Assembly (NCBI GenBank): GCA_022448985.1
Contig: JAKVCR010000027.1
Span: 1 to 64,000 of the forward strand
DNA length: 64,000 nucleotides
Reading direction: 5' to 3'
Origin: Roseibacillus sp.
GTDB taxonomy: Bacteria > Verrucomicrobiota > Verrucomicrobiia > Verrucomicrobiales > Akkermansiaceae
Numbering within the stretch: position 1 is the stretch's first letter; each line of letters begins with the position of its first letter. Position numbers and translations under genes: made by a program. Shown here in pieces: positions 7,243 through 15,860 of the stretch. The notes under the pieces were generated by a model. The model was not told the DNA's origin and searched no databases. It saw only the letters and a program-made list of their open reading frames with translations.

Positions 7243-8742
7243 TCATCCACCTCGTCGCATCCGCTCGAGCACATTGGCCGTGATCTGTTGCACGCGCCGA
7301 TCCGGTCCTCGCGGTTCGGTGTGGGCTTTCGGACGGACGTATCCAGGCGGCTCGCTCAGCCCGTCAGCCCACCAACAGGTGGAGGCATTGAAGATAAAGT
7401 TGTCTTTCGGCCCGGGATAGACGGTCGCGGTGTAGGTGCCACCGTTGGGTTTACCCCCGCTCACGGTCGCACCACTGGCCACGATCTCTAAGCCGGGAAT
7501 GTCCGCCGGGTCGCCATGCCATTCCCAGCCAATGAGACCGGGAATGCGATCGCCCGCTTTCATTCCGGTGCCGGCATAGATCCAGTGCTCGGGTTTGGTA
7601 CAAATCCAGTCCGCTCCGCCGATGACAGGACCAGTACTGTGGGCGCCGATCAGCTCGTTCGCGTAGGGCCGCTCGTGCTTGAGAGTCTTTATCGCCTCGA
7701 ACTCCTGCGTGCCACCCGGCGGACCGAAGAGGCCCACGCGCTCGAATGCCTTCAGCTTTTTATCGAAGATGATGCGCCCGCAGATGGCGTTGCCGGAGAG
7801 AAATGCGACATTGACGCCCGCAGCGATTGCAGCTCGCACGTTCTGAAACATCTCGATGGTCCAGTATTCATCGTGACCGACGCTGAGAAATCCCTTCGCG
7901 CGCAGTAATCCCATCGCATCGCGGTGGGTGTCGAGGTTCGAGATGTAGGTCACATCGTCGCCACGCGACTCCATCCAGTAGGCGAGCGGGAATTCCCACA
8001 GCATAAACTCCCCGGATCCGGTCGAGAGGGGGGCATCAAAGATCTGGCAGTACTTGCCATAGGGACGCTGGAAGCCGACGCGCACTCCGCTGCCACAGTA
8101 CCACTGGTGCTTGCCATCGTCATAGAGCGAAAACTGCGAGGGCCAGCGGTTGTATGCCTGCCAGGTCGTGTCGCTGCATTGGAACAGGAAATCGGCCCGC
8201 CGATCGTCGCGCACGATGAAGATGACGTAACTCTGCACGCCCTCGCCCTCCTCGGTCAGCTTCCCCAGATAGACCCCGCTGAGCCAGTCGTCGGGAATGG
8301 TCAGTTCGGCACAGGCCGGCCACCCGCAACTGCGTTCGCGTTTTTTCCCGACCGGCGGATCGTCGTGGGCCGCTCCCTCGAACGGACCCAGCCGTCGAAG
8401 AAATCGCCCGCCCTTGCCGCCATAGTATCCGAGCCGGTAGAGATCGATGGTGAAGCGTTGGGCCGGATCCGTCTTCACATGGAAAGAGATCTTCTCGCCG
8501 GCCCGCACGCTGGTCTTCGAGCAATAGCCCTCAATCCAGGGGCAACGATACTTCGGCTTCGGGTCAATGCGCGGCCTCTTGAGCATCCAGTCCCGAGTGC
8601 CCGGCTTGGCGTTCTCCTCCCGGACCAGGGTGGACTGTTTCGGAGCATCGGCGGCGCCGGCCCGTCCGAGTCCGGCACCCAGTGCGCCCACGCCGAGACC
8701 ACCCAGTTTCACAAGCGCAAGGCGTCGGGATTCTTTGTTCAC
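7243..8742 (-). CDS. N,N-dimethylformamidase-like protein with a Tat signal
   Basis: This protein of 499 residues resembles the C-terminal, catalytic-like region of the large (beta) subunit of N,N-dimethylformamidase, a family common in PVC bacteria with many functionally unknown members. Characteristic stretches are SDTTWQAYN, SVGHDEYWT and GVNVAFLSGN. GTG at 8742 is preferred over the upstream in-frame ATG (8820), because it places a twin-arginine signal (SRRLALVKLGG then an Ala/Gly-rich core) at the N-terminus. The protein should thus be folded in the cytoplasm and exported. It sits alone between an integrase remnant and a tRNA-like scar, so it may have arrived by transfer. Its substrate is not known, and hydrolysis of dimethylformamide should not be assumed. 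Confidence 0.75.
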   Translation of the reverse strand: MNKESRRLALVKLGGLGVGALGAGLGRAGAADAPKQSTLVREENAKPGTRDWMLKRPRIDPKPKYRCPWIEGYCSKTSVRAGEKISFHVKTDPAQRFTIDLYRLGYYGGKGGRFLRRLGPFEGAAHDDPPVGKKRERSCGWPACAELTIPDDWLSGVYLGKLTEEGEGVQSYVIFIVRDDRRADFLFQCSDTTWQAYNRWPSQFSLYDDGKHQWYCGSGVRVGFQRPYGKYCQIFDAPLSTGSGEFMLWEFPLAYWMESRGDDVTYISNLDTHRDAMGLLRAKGFLSVGHDEYWTIEMFQNVRAAIAAGVNVAFLSGNAICGRIIFDKKLKAFERVGLFGPPGGTQEFEAIKTLKHERPYANELIGAHSTGPVIGGADWICTKPEHWIYAGTGMKAGDRIPGLIGWEWHGDPADIPGLEIVASGATVSGGKPNGGTYTATVYPGPKDNFIFNASTCWWADGLSEPPGYVRPKAHTEPRGPDRRVQQITANVLERMRRGG

Positions 8743-9027
8743 TCCACCAGTCTGCCCAATCCAGGAGCTCCCATCAAGGTCGCAAAGTCTCGAGGAGGCT
8801 CGGGAGCGCCGGGAATCCAAAGAAGATGACCGGCGGTGGGATTGCGGATCTCGATCCAGTCCGGGGTGTCGGGGCTCCCCCTACCCTCCAAGAATTTTCA
8901 TGCGGGGTGATACATACATACACGAGCGCGTGCAAAAAGTGCCGCCCCCACCGGTGGGGTGTGCGGGGCGCAGTGAACCGCCTACCGTGAACCCGTGCAG
9001 GGGACGGGGTAAGGGGTGCAGGAAAAA

Positions 9028-9050
9028 GTGTTCACACTTGGTGTTCACAC
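9028..9050 (+). repeat. Two GTGTTCACAC direct repeats
   Basis: GTGTTCACAC occurs at 9028-9037 and 9041-9050, three bases apart. The same decamer is found on the minus strand at 6796-6805, and TGTTCACAC at 6831-6839. The motif thus marks both sides of the segment holding the integrase remnant. The pattern suggests recombinase-binding or attachment sequences. Apart from these repeats and the hairpin and tRNA-like scar to the right, the 442-base gap 8743-9184 shows nothing I can support. Confidence 0.5.
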
Positions 9051-9071
9051 CTGCGTTCCCCTGGAAAGGAG

Positions 9072-9103
9072 AAGGCCCCGAAGTCGTTGAACTTCAGGGC
9101 CTT
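9072..9103 (-). terminator. Hairpin terminator, minus strand
   Basis: AAGGCCC at 9072-9078 pairs with GGGCCTT at 9097-9103, and GAAGT inside it pairs with ACTTC, leaving a short loop. Read on the minus strand, the stem is followed by a pyrimidine-rich TTCTCCTTTCC-like stretch. It could terminate the minus-strand gene ending at 9185. Originally it was probably the terminator of the tRNA whose 3' end seems to remain at 9104-9127. Confidence 0.6.
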
Positions 9104-9127
9104 CGTTAGTTACGGGGGCAGGATCCG
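9104..9127 (-). other. Probable tRNA 3'-end remnant (attachment-site scar)
   Basis: On the minus strand this reads GGTCCGGATCCTGCCCCCGT and then AACTAACG, directly before the hairpin terminator. GGATCCTGCCCCCGTA resembles the end of a T-arm plus acceptor stem of a tRNA such as tRNA-Met. The remainder of a cloverleaf cannot be drawn to the right, so no intact tRNA is present. Partial tRNA 3' ends are typical leftovers of integrase-mediated insertion. The assignment depends on recalled tRNA sequence patterns and should be tested. Confidence 0.4.
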
Positions 9128-9184
9128 GACCAGTTCTGTATCGGTTCGAACTAGCGGCCGGCGAGCCGTGGATTGCGACTCCCG

Positions 9185-10231
9185 CTACAGGATGCCGCGG
9201 GCCTTGAGGTTGTTGAGGCGGTGGGCGATGTCTTCAAGACCGTCGGCGGTGCACTCGTTGTAGTCCCGTCCGTCGGTGGTATCGATGCCATGCCCGGGAT
9301 CGAGGTCCCGGAGAGCCTGGAGGGCGTCATCATCGTGCCGGAAGAGTTCGACGAAAACATGTTCGAGGGTGCCGGTCCTGGCCACTGCGGTAAGAAGGGA
9401 GCCGATCCAGCCGTCGTCGGTGGAAAGGCATCCCCGGGTGGTCATGGCGGAAGCATGGAAGCAGCCGAGTTCGCCTGCCGCACCCATCTGCGCAATGAGG
9501 TCCTCGTTTTCCGGAATGCTGAGATCCGAGTCCCCGCAGTGGGCGGCATCGGTGAGGGACTTGAAGAACTTGTTGTCGCCGCCGACGAGGGAGTTGGCGG
9601 CCTGGAGGAATTTCCAGAGACGGCCGATGTCGGTGAAGGTGGCAAACTCGCCGGGGCGCAGGAATTCTACATGCCACGAAGCGACGCAGGAGTCAGCGAG
9701 CCCGGCCTCGGTGTAGCAGCGGTGGTGGAGCTTGGCGTTCTGCTCAACGGCGGCCTCAAAGTCGGCTCCATCCTTGCGCGGTGAGCCGCTCATCCACTCC
9801 TCAATGGAGGTGGAGGAAACGATGGTGACACCGTGGGTCTTGGCCGCTTCCAGTCCGGAGAGGAGCTGGTCCGTGACCGCGGATTCGTCACCAGGATTCA
9901 TGGGGTCGGCGCCGCCCACCATGAGGACGAAGTAGAGCTTGAGGCCGAGATCCTTGAACCCGTTGCAGATCTCGTCGAAGTCCTCCGCCTTGGTGCCGGG
10001 GATAACGGGAACCTGCACGCCGTCGAGTTTGACGCGGCTGAGTTCCTGGAGCTTTTTCATCTCGGCGAGAACGACCAGTTCCCCGTCGCTGGTGCGTGGG
10101 ACGTTCCCGTCGTCATCGGGGACGATTCCTCCCACCCACCCGGAGTGGGTGGCGACGACCCCGAGCTCAATATCGGTCTTGTTGATGATGTCAGCCATGA
10201 TGTGGGCAGGAGTGTCCAGAGTGGGAGGCAT
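9185..10231 (-). CDS. Hypothetical TIM-barrel-like protein
   Basis: This protein of 348 residues has no signal peptide. Alternating strand/helix patterns with segments such as KLYFVLMVGGADP, VTIVSSTSIEEW and SCVASWHVEF suggest a TIM barrel of the sugar-phosphate isomerase/epimerase (xylose isomerase-like) kind. His, Glu and Asp residues near strand ends could bind a metal. I do not recognise a specific enzyme. An internal ATG at 10198 (MADIINKTD) is an equally plausible start, and neither has a clear Shine-Dalgarno sequence. The gene is isolated: it ends near the terminator at 9072-9103 and is divergent from the propeller gene at 10339. Confidence 0.65.
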   Translation of the reverse strand: MPPTLDTPAHIMADIINKTDIELGVVATHSGWVGGIVPDDDGNVPRTSDGELVVLAEMKKLQELSRVKLDGVQVPVIPGTKAEDFDEICNGFKDLGLKLYFVLMVGGADPMNPGDESAVTDQLLSGLEAAKTHGVTIVSSTSIEEWMSGSPRKDGADFEAAVEQNAKLHHRCYTEAGLADSCVASWHVEFLRPGEFATFTDIGRLWKFLQAANSLVGGDNKFFKSLTDAAHCGDSDLSIPENEDLIAQMGAAGELGCFHASAMTTRGCLSTDDGWIGSLLTAVARTGTLEHVFVELFRHDDDALQALRDLDPGHGIDTTDGRDYNECTADGLEDIAHRLNNLKARGIL

Positions 10232-10338
10232 TGGTCAAGAGTCAGGGCAGGGTTATTAGTTATTGCTTATTGGTTATCAGGAGGAGGAGTTTTCGATTCT
10301 TGTTGAGCGAGGAGAGGCTGCCTTGCTGTAGTGAGGCC

Positions 10339-11601
10339 ATGAACATGCGAGTGATTTTGTTGCTGGGGATGCTCTGGGCGGGAGCCGGGGTGAGGGCGGA
10401 AAACTGGCCTACGTGGCGGGGGCCGCACAGTAACGGAGTGGTGCCGGACCGGGAGGGTCCCGCCAACTTCGCTGCGGAGCGTATGTGGAAGGTCAAACTG
10501 GAGGGTCGGGCCTGTTCGACTCCCGTGGTATGGGAGGGGAAGGTGTTCGTGACCGGATTGATCGGTGAAAAGGACGCGGTCCAGGCCTTCGATCTCAAGA
10601 GTGGAAAGGAACTCTGGCGGAAGGAGCTTGGAGCGGCCCGGTTGGGACGGACGCAGCGAATCGGCAGCAGCGCGAACTCGTCCCCGCTCACCGATGGCAG
10701 GCATCTCTTTGTCTATTTCAAATCAGGGACGGTGGCGGCCCTGACCCTGCAGGGGAAGGTGGCCTGGAAGATCAATCTCGATGAGGTCGCTCATCCGGAC
10801 AAGATTCTATGGGACCGGGGCACCTCGCCGATCTTCGCGGGGGGGCACCTCGTGATCGCGGTCATGCAGCAGGCGGGAATCTCCTATCTCGTCGCCCTCG
10901 ACAAGAAGAACGGGAAACGCGTCTGGATCACTGAGCGCTCCTTCCGGACGGTTGGAGAAAACGGGGACAGCTACTCTTCGCCCTTCGTGGCGACGGTTGG
11001 TGGGGTCGAGACGATCGTGACCTGGGGTGGAGATCACCTGACCGGTCATGAGGCCAGGACCGGAAAGCAGCTCTGGTTCTGTGGTGGATTCAATCCCAAG
11101 CCGGAGCGGGTCTGGCGCACCATCGCCTCTCCCTCAGGCACAAACGGAGTTGCCATCGTTCCCCATGGCCGGGAGGACCGGGTGGCGGGAATCAAGCTCG
11201 GGGGGAAGGGAGACATCACCAAGTCGGCGTGGCTCTGGAGCGCCCGGGGCTGGGGTTCGGATAACTGCACTCCTGCCGCCCACGGGAAGCGGGCCCTCAT
11301 GCTGACCGATACCGGGAAGGCCCGGGGGACCTTGACGATGGTGGAGGCCGGCACGGGCAAGAAGCTCTGGCAGGAGAGCCTGCCAAAGTCCGTCCACACC
11401 TTCTGCGCTTCGCCGGTGGTGGCGGGGAACAGGCTCTATGTGGCGCGCCGGGACGGAGCCGTCTTCACTGCCAGGTTGACCGCGGAGGGGATCGAGGGCT
11501 TGGAGGAGATCAACATTGGGGAGGGCGTGATCGCCTCCCCGGTGGTGGTGGATGACAAGGTGCTCATTCGTGGAGACAGGCACCTTGTCTGCCTCTGGTG
11601 A
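10339..11601 (+). CDS. Secreted PQQ-like beta-propeller protein (second copy)
   Basis: This 420-residue protein has a short signal peptide (MNMRVILLLGMLWAGAGVRA) and then WPTWRGPHSNGVVP, the hallmark opening of the family. Blade-type repeats such as 'AFDLKSGKELWRKE' and 'GTGKKLWQES' recur along the chain. The ATG at 10339 is chosen because upstream in-frame codons give no sensible signal peptide; GTGAGG lies just before it. It is closer to the copy at 20028 than to that at 5565: both contain TWG-DHLTGH and CGGFNP segments. It is predicted to be periplasmic or cell-surface. No cofactor-binding residues could be assigned, and its role is unknown. Confidence 0.8.
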   Translation: MNMRVILLLGMLWAGAGVRAENWPTWRGPHSNGVVPDREGPANFAAERMWKVKLEGRACSTPVVWEGKVFVTGLIGEKDAVQAFDLKSGKELWRKELGAARLGRTQRIGSSANSSPLTDGRHLFVYFKSGTVAALTLQGKVAWKINLDEVAHPDKILWDRGTSPIFAGGHLVIAVMQQAGISYLVALDKKNGKRVWITERSFRTVGENGDSYSSPFVATVGGVETIVTWGGDHLTGHEARTGKQLWFCGGFNPKPERVWRTIASPSGTNGVAIVPHGREDRVAGIKLGGKGDITKSAWLWSARGWGSDNCTPAAHGKRALMLTDTGKARGTLTMVEAGTGKKLWQESLPKSVHTFCASPVVAGNRLYVARRDGAVFTARLTAEGIEGLEEINIGEGVIASPVVVDDKVLIRGDRHLVCLW

Positions 11602-11615
11602 CTGGGCCGTTTAAT

Positions 11616-13001
11616 TCAGGCAATCCACCCGAGGGCCTTGGCAGACGAGATGAGGGCCACCGCGACGATGGCGATCGAACTCAGGAGAAAGGCTGTCTTG
11701 TAGAACTGCCCTCCCTTCAGCTCCCTCGGAACCCACTTGCGGTGCATGATGACCGCGGCGTAGACTACGATGAGGAGGATGAAGGCGCTGGCGACTCCTC
11801 CGATAATGACCATGAGCCCCGGGGCCTGGAACCGGAGAAAGAGAATGGCCCAGATGGCCGGAAAGACAAAGGCGCAGGTCCCCACGAACTTTTTGCGGCT
11901 CTCGGGATCCTGGAAGTTTCCCCAGCCCAGTTGGCTGAAGGCATCGCTGAAGAGCCGGGACCAGGCGGCGAGGGCGGAGAGGAGGGTGGAAAAGAGCACC
12001 ACCAGCGCCCCGCCAAGGAAGATTCCGAAGGCCCAGCCACCGAGAGACTCGGTGTAGATCGTTCCCAGCTGCGAGATCATTTCAGTTTTAGCTGGGACAA
12101 GGTCATTGCGATGAAGAATAGCGGCGCCGAGGATATAGAAGAGGACCGTGACGAGGGTGTAGCAGAGCATGGCGGCCATGGCATCCAGGGTCATGACCCT
12201 GATCCAGCCGCGCGCACGCCGTAGCCAGATGTCGTGTGCCTCCCCGCTGGTCCAGGCCGGGCGTGGTCCGGTGTGGGCGGCGTAGCCTTTTTCCAGCAGC
12301 CAGTAGTTGTAGGCCATGATTTCATCTCCGCCCACCCCGGTGATGCCGAAGGCTCCCACCGCAATGATGACCGCGGCGGCGGGCAGTTGGAAGCTCAGGC
12401 CGGAGAGGATTTCCGGGCTGCTGACCGCGTTGGGTGTCCACTGCAGCGCAATCACGGAGATCAGGGTGAAGATGGTGAAGAGCCCGATCATTATGAGAGA
12501 GAGCTTTTCGAGAAAGCCGTAGCGCCCGACCGAGACGATGACAGCCACGACGAGAGCGGTGAAGAGAGTCCACCAGACCAGTCCAAAGTCGGCCAGGGCC
12601 GGGATCTGCATGAAAATGAGAGCCACCCCTCCCACGATCCCGCCGACCTGCAGGAACTTGAAGGACATGATGAGGAGCCAGATCCAGATCGAGAGGTGTC
12701 CCCTGCCGAGGCGGGGACCGGGCAGGTCATTGAGGGCCTGCATGGTGGTCCGGCCGGTGTAGATGGCGTGTTTGCCGAACTCGAGCTGGAGGGCGACCTT
12801 GACGAGGCAGGAGAAAATGATGACCCAGAGGCAGACGAAGCCGGCCTTGGCCCCGAGGAGGGTGGTGGCAAAGAGTTCCCCGGAACCCACGATGGAGGCG
12901 GAGAGGATAAACCCGGGGCCGAGAAAGCGAAGTTTTCCGGAGAAGGCGGTGGGTGGTTCGAGGATGTCGTCCTCGGTGAGGCGATACGGATTTTCAGCCA
13001 T
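11616..13001 (-). CDS. Nramp-like membrane transporter with altered metal site
   Basis: This 461-residue polytopic membrane protein has about eleven hydrophobic segments and the overall pattern of Nramp (SLC11) proton-coupled divalent metal transporters. The first helix reads FLGPGFILSASIVGSGE; the canonical DPGN metal-binding motif is replaced by GSGE (39-42). The sixth helix has GGDEIMAYNYW where MPHN-type sequence is expected. Related proteins with these changes are common in PVC bacteria, so the transported ion may not be Mn2+ or Fe2+. The gene is convergent with the propeller gene ending at 11601, with a 14-base gap. No regulator binding site such as an MntR box was recognised. Confidence 0.8.
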   Translation of the reverse strand: MAENPYRLTEDDILEPPTAFSGKLRFLGPGFILSASIVGSGELFATTLLGAKAGFVCLWVIIFSCLVKVALQLEFGKHAIYTGRTTMQALNDLPGPRLGRGHLSIWIWLLIMSFKFLQVGGIVGGVALIFMQIPALADFGLVWWTLFTALVVAVIVSVGRYGFLEKLSLIMIGLFTIFTLISVIALQWTPNAVSSPEILSGLSFQLPAAAVIIAVGAFGITGVGGDEIMAYNYWLLEKGYAAHTGPRPAWTSGEAHDIWLRRARGWIRVMTLDAMAAMLCYTLVTVLFYILGAAILHRNDLVPAKTEMISQLGTIYTESLGGWAFGIFLGGALVVLFSTLLSALAAWSRLFSDAFSQLGWGNFQDPESRKKFVGTCAFVFPAIWAILFLRFQAPGLMVIIGGVASAFILLIVVYAAVIMHRKWVPRELKGGQFYKTAFLLSSIAIVAVALISSAKALGWIA

Positions 13002-13143
13002 GGGATAGAGCAGTTTGCACGGATTGGAGCCTTTTCAGAAGCTCCAAATAGGGCAAGGGCGGGAGAAGGGGGAAATTATGGGGAGATTTCGTTGAATAGG
13101 GGAGGGCATGATCGCCGTCGAATGAGCCGAATCCATTTATATT

Positions 13144-14889
13144 GTGATGAAGCGTTTCCTGTCCCTTTTCCTGGTGCTCGTTGGTGGGTGCGTCCTGGCC
13201 GCCTGTGATTTCGCAAAGTTCTCGGCGGATGTCGAAACCGACAAGCTGAAGGAGAAGGTCGCAGAGCTCGAGAAGGAGCGTGAGGATGCTGCCCTGGATG
13301 CGGAGTTGGAGGAGGCACGTCGCCAGCTTGAGATCGCACTCACGGCCCTGGAAGGGGAGGATCCCGATGTGGGCGGGGCGCCGGATGATGCAGGGGTCAT
13401 TGCGGTCGAACCCAGCGATGCGGCGGATTTCACGAATGTGCCCCGGGCTATCGTGGTGGAGGAAGCACCCCGGAACGATGAACTGCTTCTGGAGGAGGAA
13501 AAGGCGGTGGCAATCGAGGCGACAGTCCCGGCCGCACTGCTCGATACCGGGGACCACCAGATCTTCTTTGCAGAGCTCTCAAGGTTCGGGGAGTGGTTCG
13601 AGACCCGGGATTACGGATTCGTGTGGCAACCAGCGGCCTTGCGGGAAGATCCGGCGTGGAGGCCCTACACCCGGGGTCGCTGGGTAAATTCCGACCAGGG
13701 CTGGACCTGGCTCTCGGATGAGCCCTTTGGCTGGGCGGTCTATCATTACGGTCGCTGGGTGCTTCTTGCCGAGCACGGCTGGGTGTGGGTGCCGGGCGAT
13801 GACTGGGCCCCGGCCTGGGTGTCCTGGCGCCAGAACGATGACTATCTCGGATGGGCGCCCCTGCCCCCTGAGACCCTCTACGACGAGGTCTACGATTACG
13901 ATCCGGGGATCGACCTCGCCTACGACGTATCCCCCGACTACTACAACTTTGTCCCGGTGGACCATTTCTACGAGCCGGTACAGCCCCACTGTGTGCCGCG
14001 GGTGACGGTGATCACCATCATCATCAATACCCGCAACGTAACGCGCTTTTCGATGCGGGGGCACCACGTGCATTGCGGGGGTCCGGACTTCGGCTGGGTG
14101 AACCGGCACGCGCGGCGGCCCGCCCGTCGCTGCCAGCTCGATTTCGGGGGCGGGCACGGCCACTTTGCGCATCGGCACCGTCATCGCCTGCACGAGGACA
14201 GGTTACACGTCTTCGCTCCACGGGTCGATGCACCCTGGAATGCCGCCGTCTGTCCGAGCCGGGTGGCGAGGAACCTCGGTCGGGTCGCTATCGTGCGGGC
14301 CGGCAAGAGAGAGATCAAACGGGATCTCAGGCATCGGCATCATGAGGCCACGGTGCGGCGTCACGAGGGCGCGCGGGAAGCCATCGCGACGACGGAATGC
14401 CAGGAGGCCCTGCGCAACAATCGACAACGGCGGAGGGCTGCGGGCCAACAGCAGGGGGAGGAGAACCCCCTGGATGAAAGGCAGAGGCGGAGGGCCAAAG
14501 CGGAGGAGGGCCTGCGTGCTGCCAGCGAAGCGGTGGTGGCAGCGGAACGCCGCATGCAGGACCGAAAATTGCCGCCCAAGGAGCGTGCGGAGACACAACG
14601 GATGATCGAGAAGGCCGGGAAGGAAGTGGCAGCGGTGCGCGAATCGCTGAGAAGGCGGGGGCCGGTTGTGGAACCCGGGTCTGGCAGGGGTGAAAACGCA
14701 ACTGCTCTCCGGGAGGGCCGCCGACGGAACGCTGACGAAGAGAAAGCGGAGGAATCGAAGCGGCGTTCTCTTGCCGAGCAGAAGGCGGAGGAGGTGAAGC
14801 GTCGGACCCTGGTCGAGCAGAAGCAGGCGGAAGAGGCAAAGCGGCGGGCTCTTGCGGAGCAGAAACTATTGGAGGCGACGCGCGAGTAA
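13144..14889 (+). CDS. DUF6600-like lipoprotein with charged repeat tail, cut by an in-frame stop
   Basis: The 581-residue product begins with a lipoprotein signal peptide ending LAAC. A short coiled coil follows (about 30-75). A Trp-rich region at about 165-260 holds repeated 'GRWV', 'GWTWLSDEPFGWAVYHYGRWV' style motifs cut here for length, typical of DUF6600. A His-rich stretch and then Arg/Glu/Ala/Lys repeats of the type RxLAEQKxAEExKR complete it. The TAA at 14887-14889 interrupts the repeat array, and the same frame stays open to 16149. Equivalent repeats read CGCGAGGAAATG where this one reads CGCGAGTAACTG, so a G-to-T change made the stop. The protein is probably an outer-membrane or periplasmic structural lipoprotein; function unknown. 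Confidence 0.7.
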   Translation: MMKRFLSLFLVLVGGCVLAACDFAKFSADVETDKLKEKVAELEKEREDAALDAELEEARRQLEIALTALEGEDPDVGGAPDDAGVIAVEPSDAADFTNVPRAIVVEEAPRNDELLLEEEKAVAIEATVPAALLDTGDHQIFFAELSRFGEWFETRDYGFVWQPAALREDPAWRPYTRGRWVNSDQGWTWLSDEPFGWAVYHYGRWVLLAEHGWVWVPGDDWAPAWVSWRQNDDYLGWAPLPPETLYDEVYDYDPGIDLAYDVSPDYYNFVPVDHFYEPVQPHCVPRVTVITIIINTRNVTRFSMRGHHVHCGGPDFGWVNRHARRPARRCQLDFGGGHGHFAHRHRHRLHEDRLHVFAPRVDAPWNAAVCPSRVARNLGRVAIVRAGKREIKRDLRHRHHEATVRRHEGAREAIATTECQEALRNNRQRRRAAGQQQGEENPLDERQRRRAKAEEGLRAASEAVVAAERRMQDRKLPPKERAETQRMIEKAGKEVAAVRESLRRRGPVVEPGSGRGENATALREGRRRNADEEKAEESKRRSLAEQKAEEVKRRTLVEQKQAEEAKRRALAEQKLLEATRE

Positions 14890-15860
14890 CTGGCGCGGCA
14901 GCGTGCCGAGGAAGCGAAGCGGCGTGGTCTTGCCGAACAGAAGGCGGAGGAGGTGAAGCGTCGGGCCCTGGCCGAGCAGAAGCAGGCGGAAGAGGCGAAG
15001 CGGCGTGCTCTTGCGGAACAGAAACTGTCGGAGGCGAAGCGCGAGGAAATGGCGCGGCAGCGTGCCGAGGAAGCCAAGCGGCGTGCTCTTGCGGAGCAGA
15101 AGGCGGAGGAAGTGAAGCGTCGGGCCCTGGCCGAGCGGAAGCAGGCGGAAGCGAAGCGGGCGGAAGAGGCACAGCGGCGTGCTCTTGCGGAACAGAAACT
15201 GTCGGAGGCGAAGCGCGAGGAAATGGCGCGGCAGCGTGCCGAGGAAGCCAAGCGGCGTGGTCTTGCCGAACAGAAGGCGGAGGAGGTGAAGCGTCGGGCC
15301 TTGGCTGAGCAGAAGGCGGAAGAGGCCAAGCGCCGGGTTCTGGCCGAGCGGAAGCAGGCGGAAGCGAAGCGGGCGGAACTGGCGCGTCAGCAGGCTGAGG
15401 AGGTGAAGCGTCGGGTCCTGGCCCAGCAGCAGGCAGAGGCAGATGAAAGAAAGCGGCAGGCTCTGGCCCGCGAGAAGGCCGAGGAGACAAAACGTCGTGC
15501 CCTTGCCGAGCAGAAGCAGGTAGAGGCCAGGCGAGCCGAGATGGAACGTCAGCAGGCCCTTGCCCGCCAGAAGGCCGAGGAGGCCCAGCGCCGGGCCCTT
15601 GCGGAGCGAAAACAGGCAGAGGCCAAGCGAGTGGAACTGGCTCGTCAACAGGCTGCGGAGGCGAAGCGCCGGGCCCTGGCCCAGCAGAAGACCGAGGACG
15701 CGAGGAGGCAGGCTCTCGCCCGCCAGCAGGCCGAAGAGGTGAAACGTCGTGCTCTTGCGGAGCAGAAGGTAGCCGAGGCGAAGCGCCAGGCGATGGCGCG
15801 TCAGCAGGCCGAGGACGCGAGAAGGCAGGCTCTCGCCCGTCAGAAGATGGAAGAATCCCG
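14740..15860. repeat. Degenerate tandem repeats coding charged coiled-coil units
   Basis: Imperfect repeats of about 42-60 bases encode variants of RALAEQKQAEEAKR. Longer near-identical blocks also occur: about 65 bases starting near 14908 recur near 15241, and a block around 15023 recurs near 15195. Such arrays expand and contract by recombination. They are coding repeats, not CRISPR: there are no fixed-length unique spacers. Confidence 0.85.

Noticed and set aside
7020-7283. Small frame with one hydrophobic stretch after the integrase remnant
   Set aside because: It runs into the dimethylformamidase-like gene on the other strand and shows no family features.
9104-9190. Complete tRNA gene on the minus strand
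   Set aside because: Only the 3' end pattern is visible; no anticodon or D arm can be drawn.
12234-13208. Acidic plus-strand frame of 324 codons
   Set aside because: It lies opposite the Nramp-like gene, whose membrane pattern is clear; composition is typical of an antisense frame.
14327-15490. Long minus-strand open frame rich in Pro, Ser and Ala
   Set aside because: It is the complement of the repeat-coding plus-strand gene, with the low complexity expected of a shadow frame.
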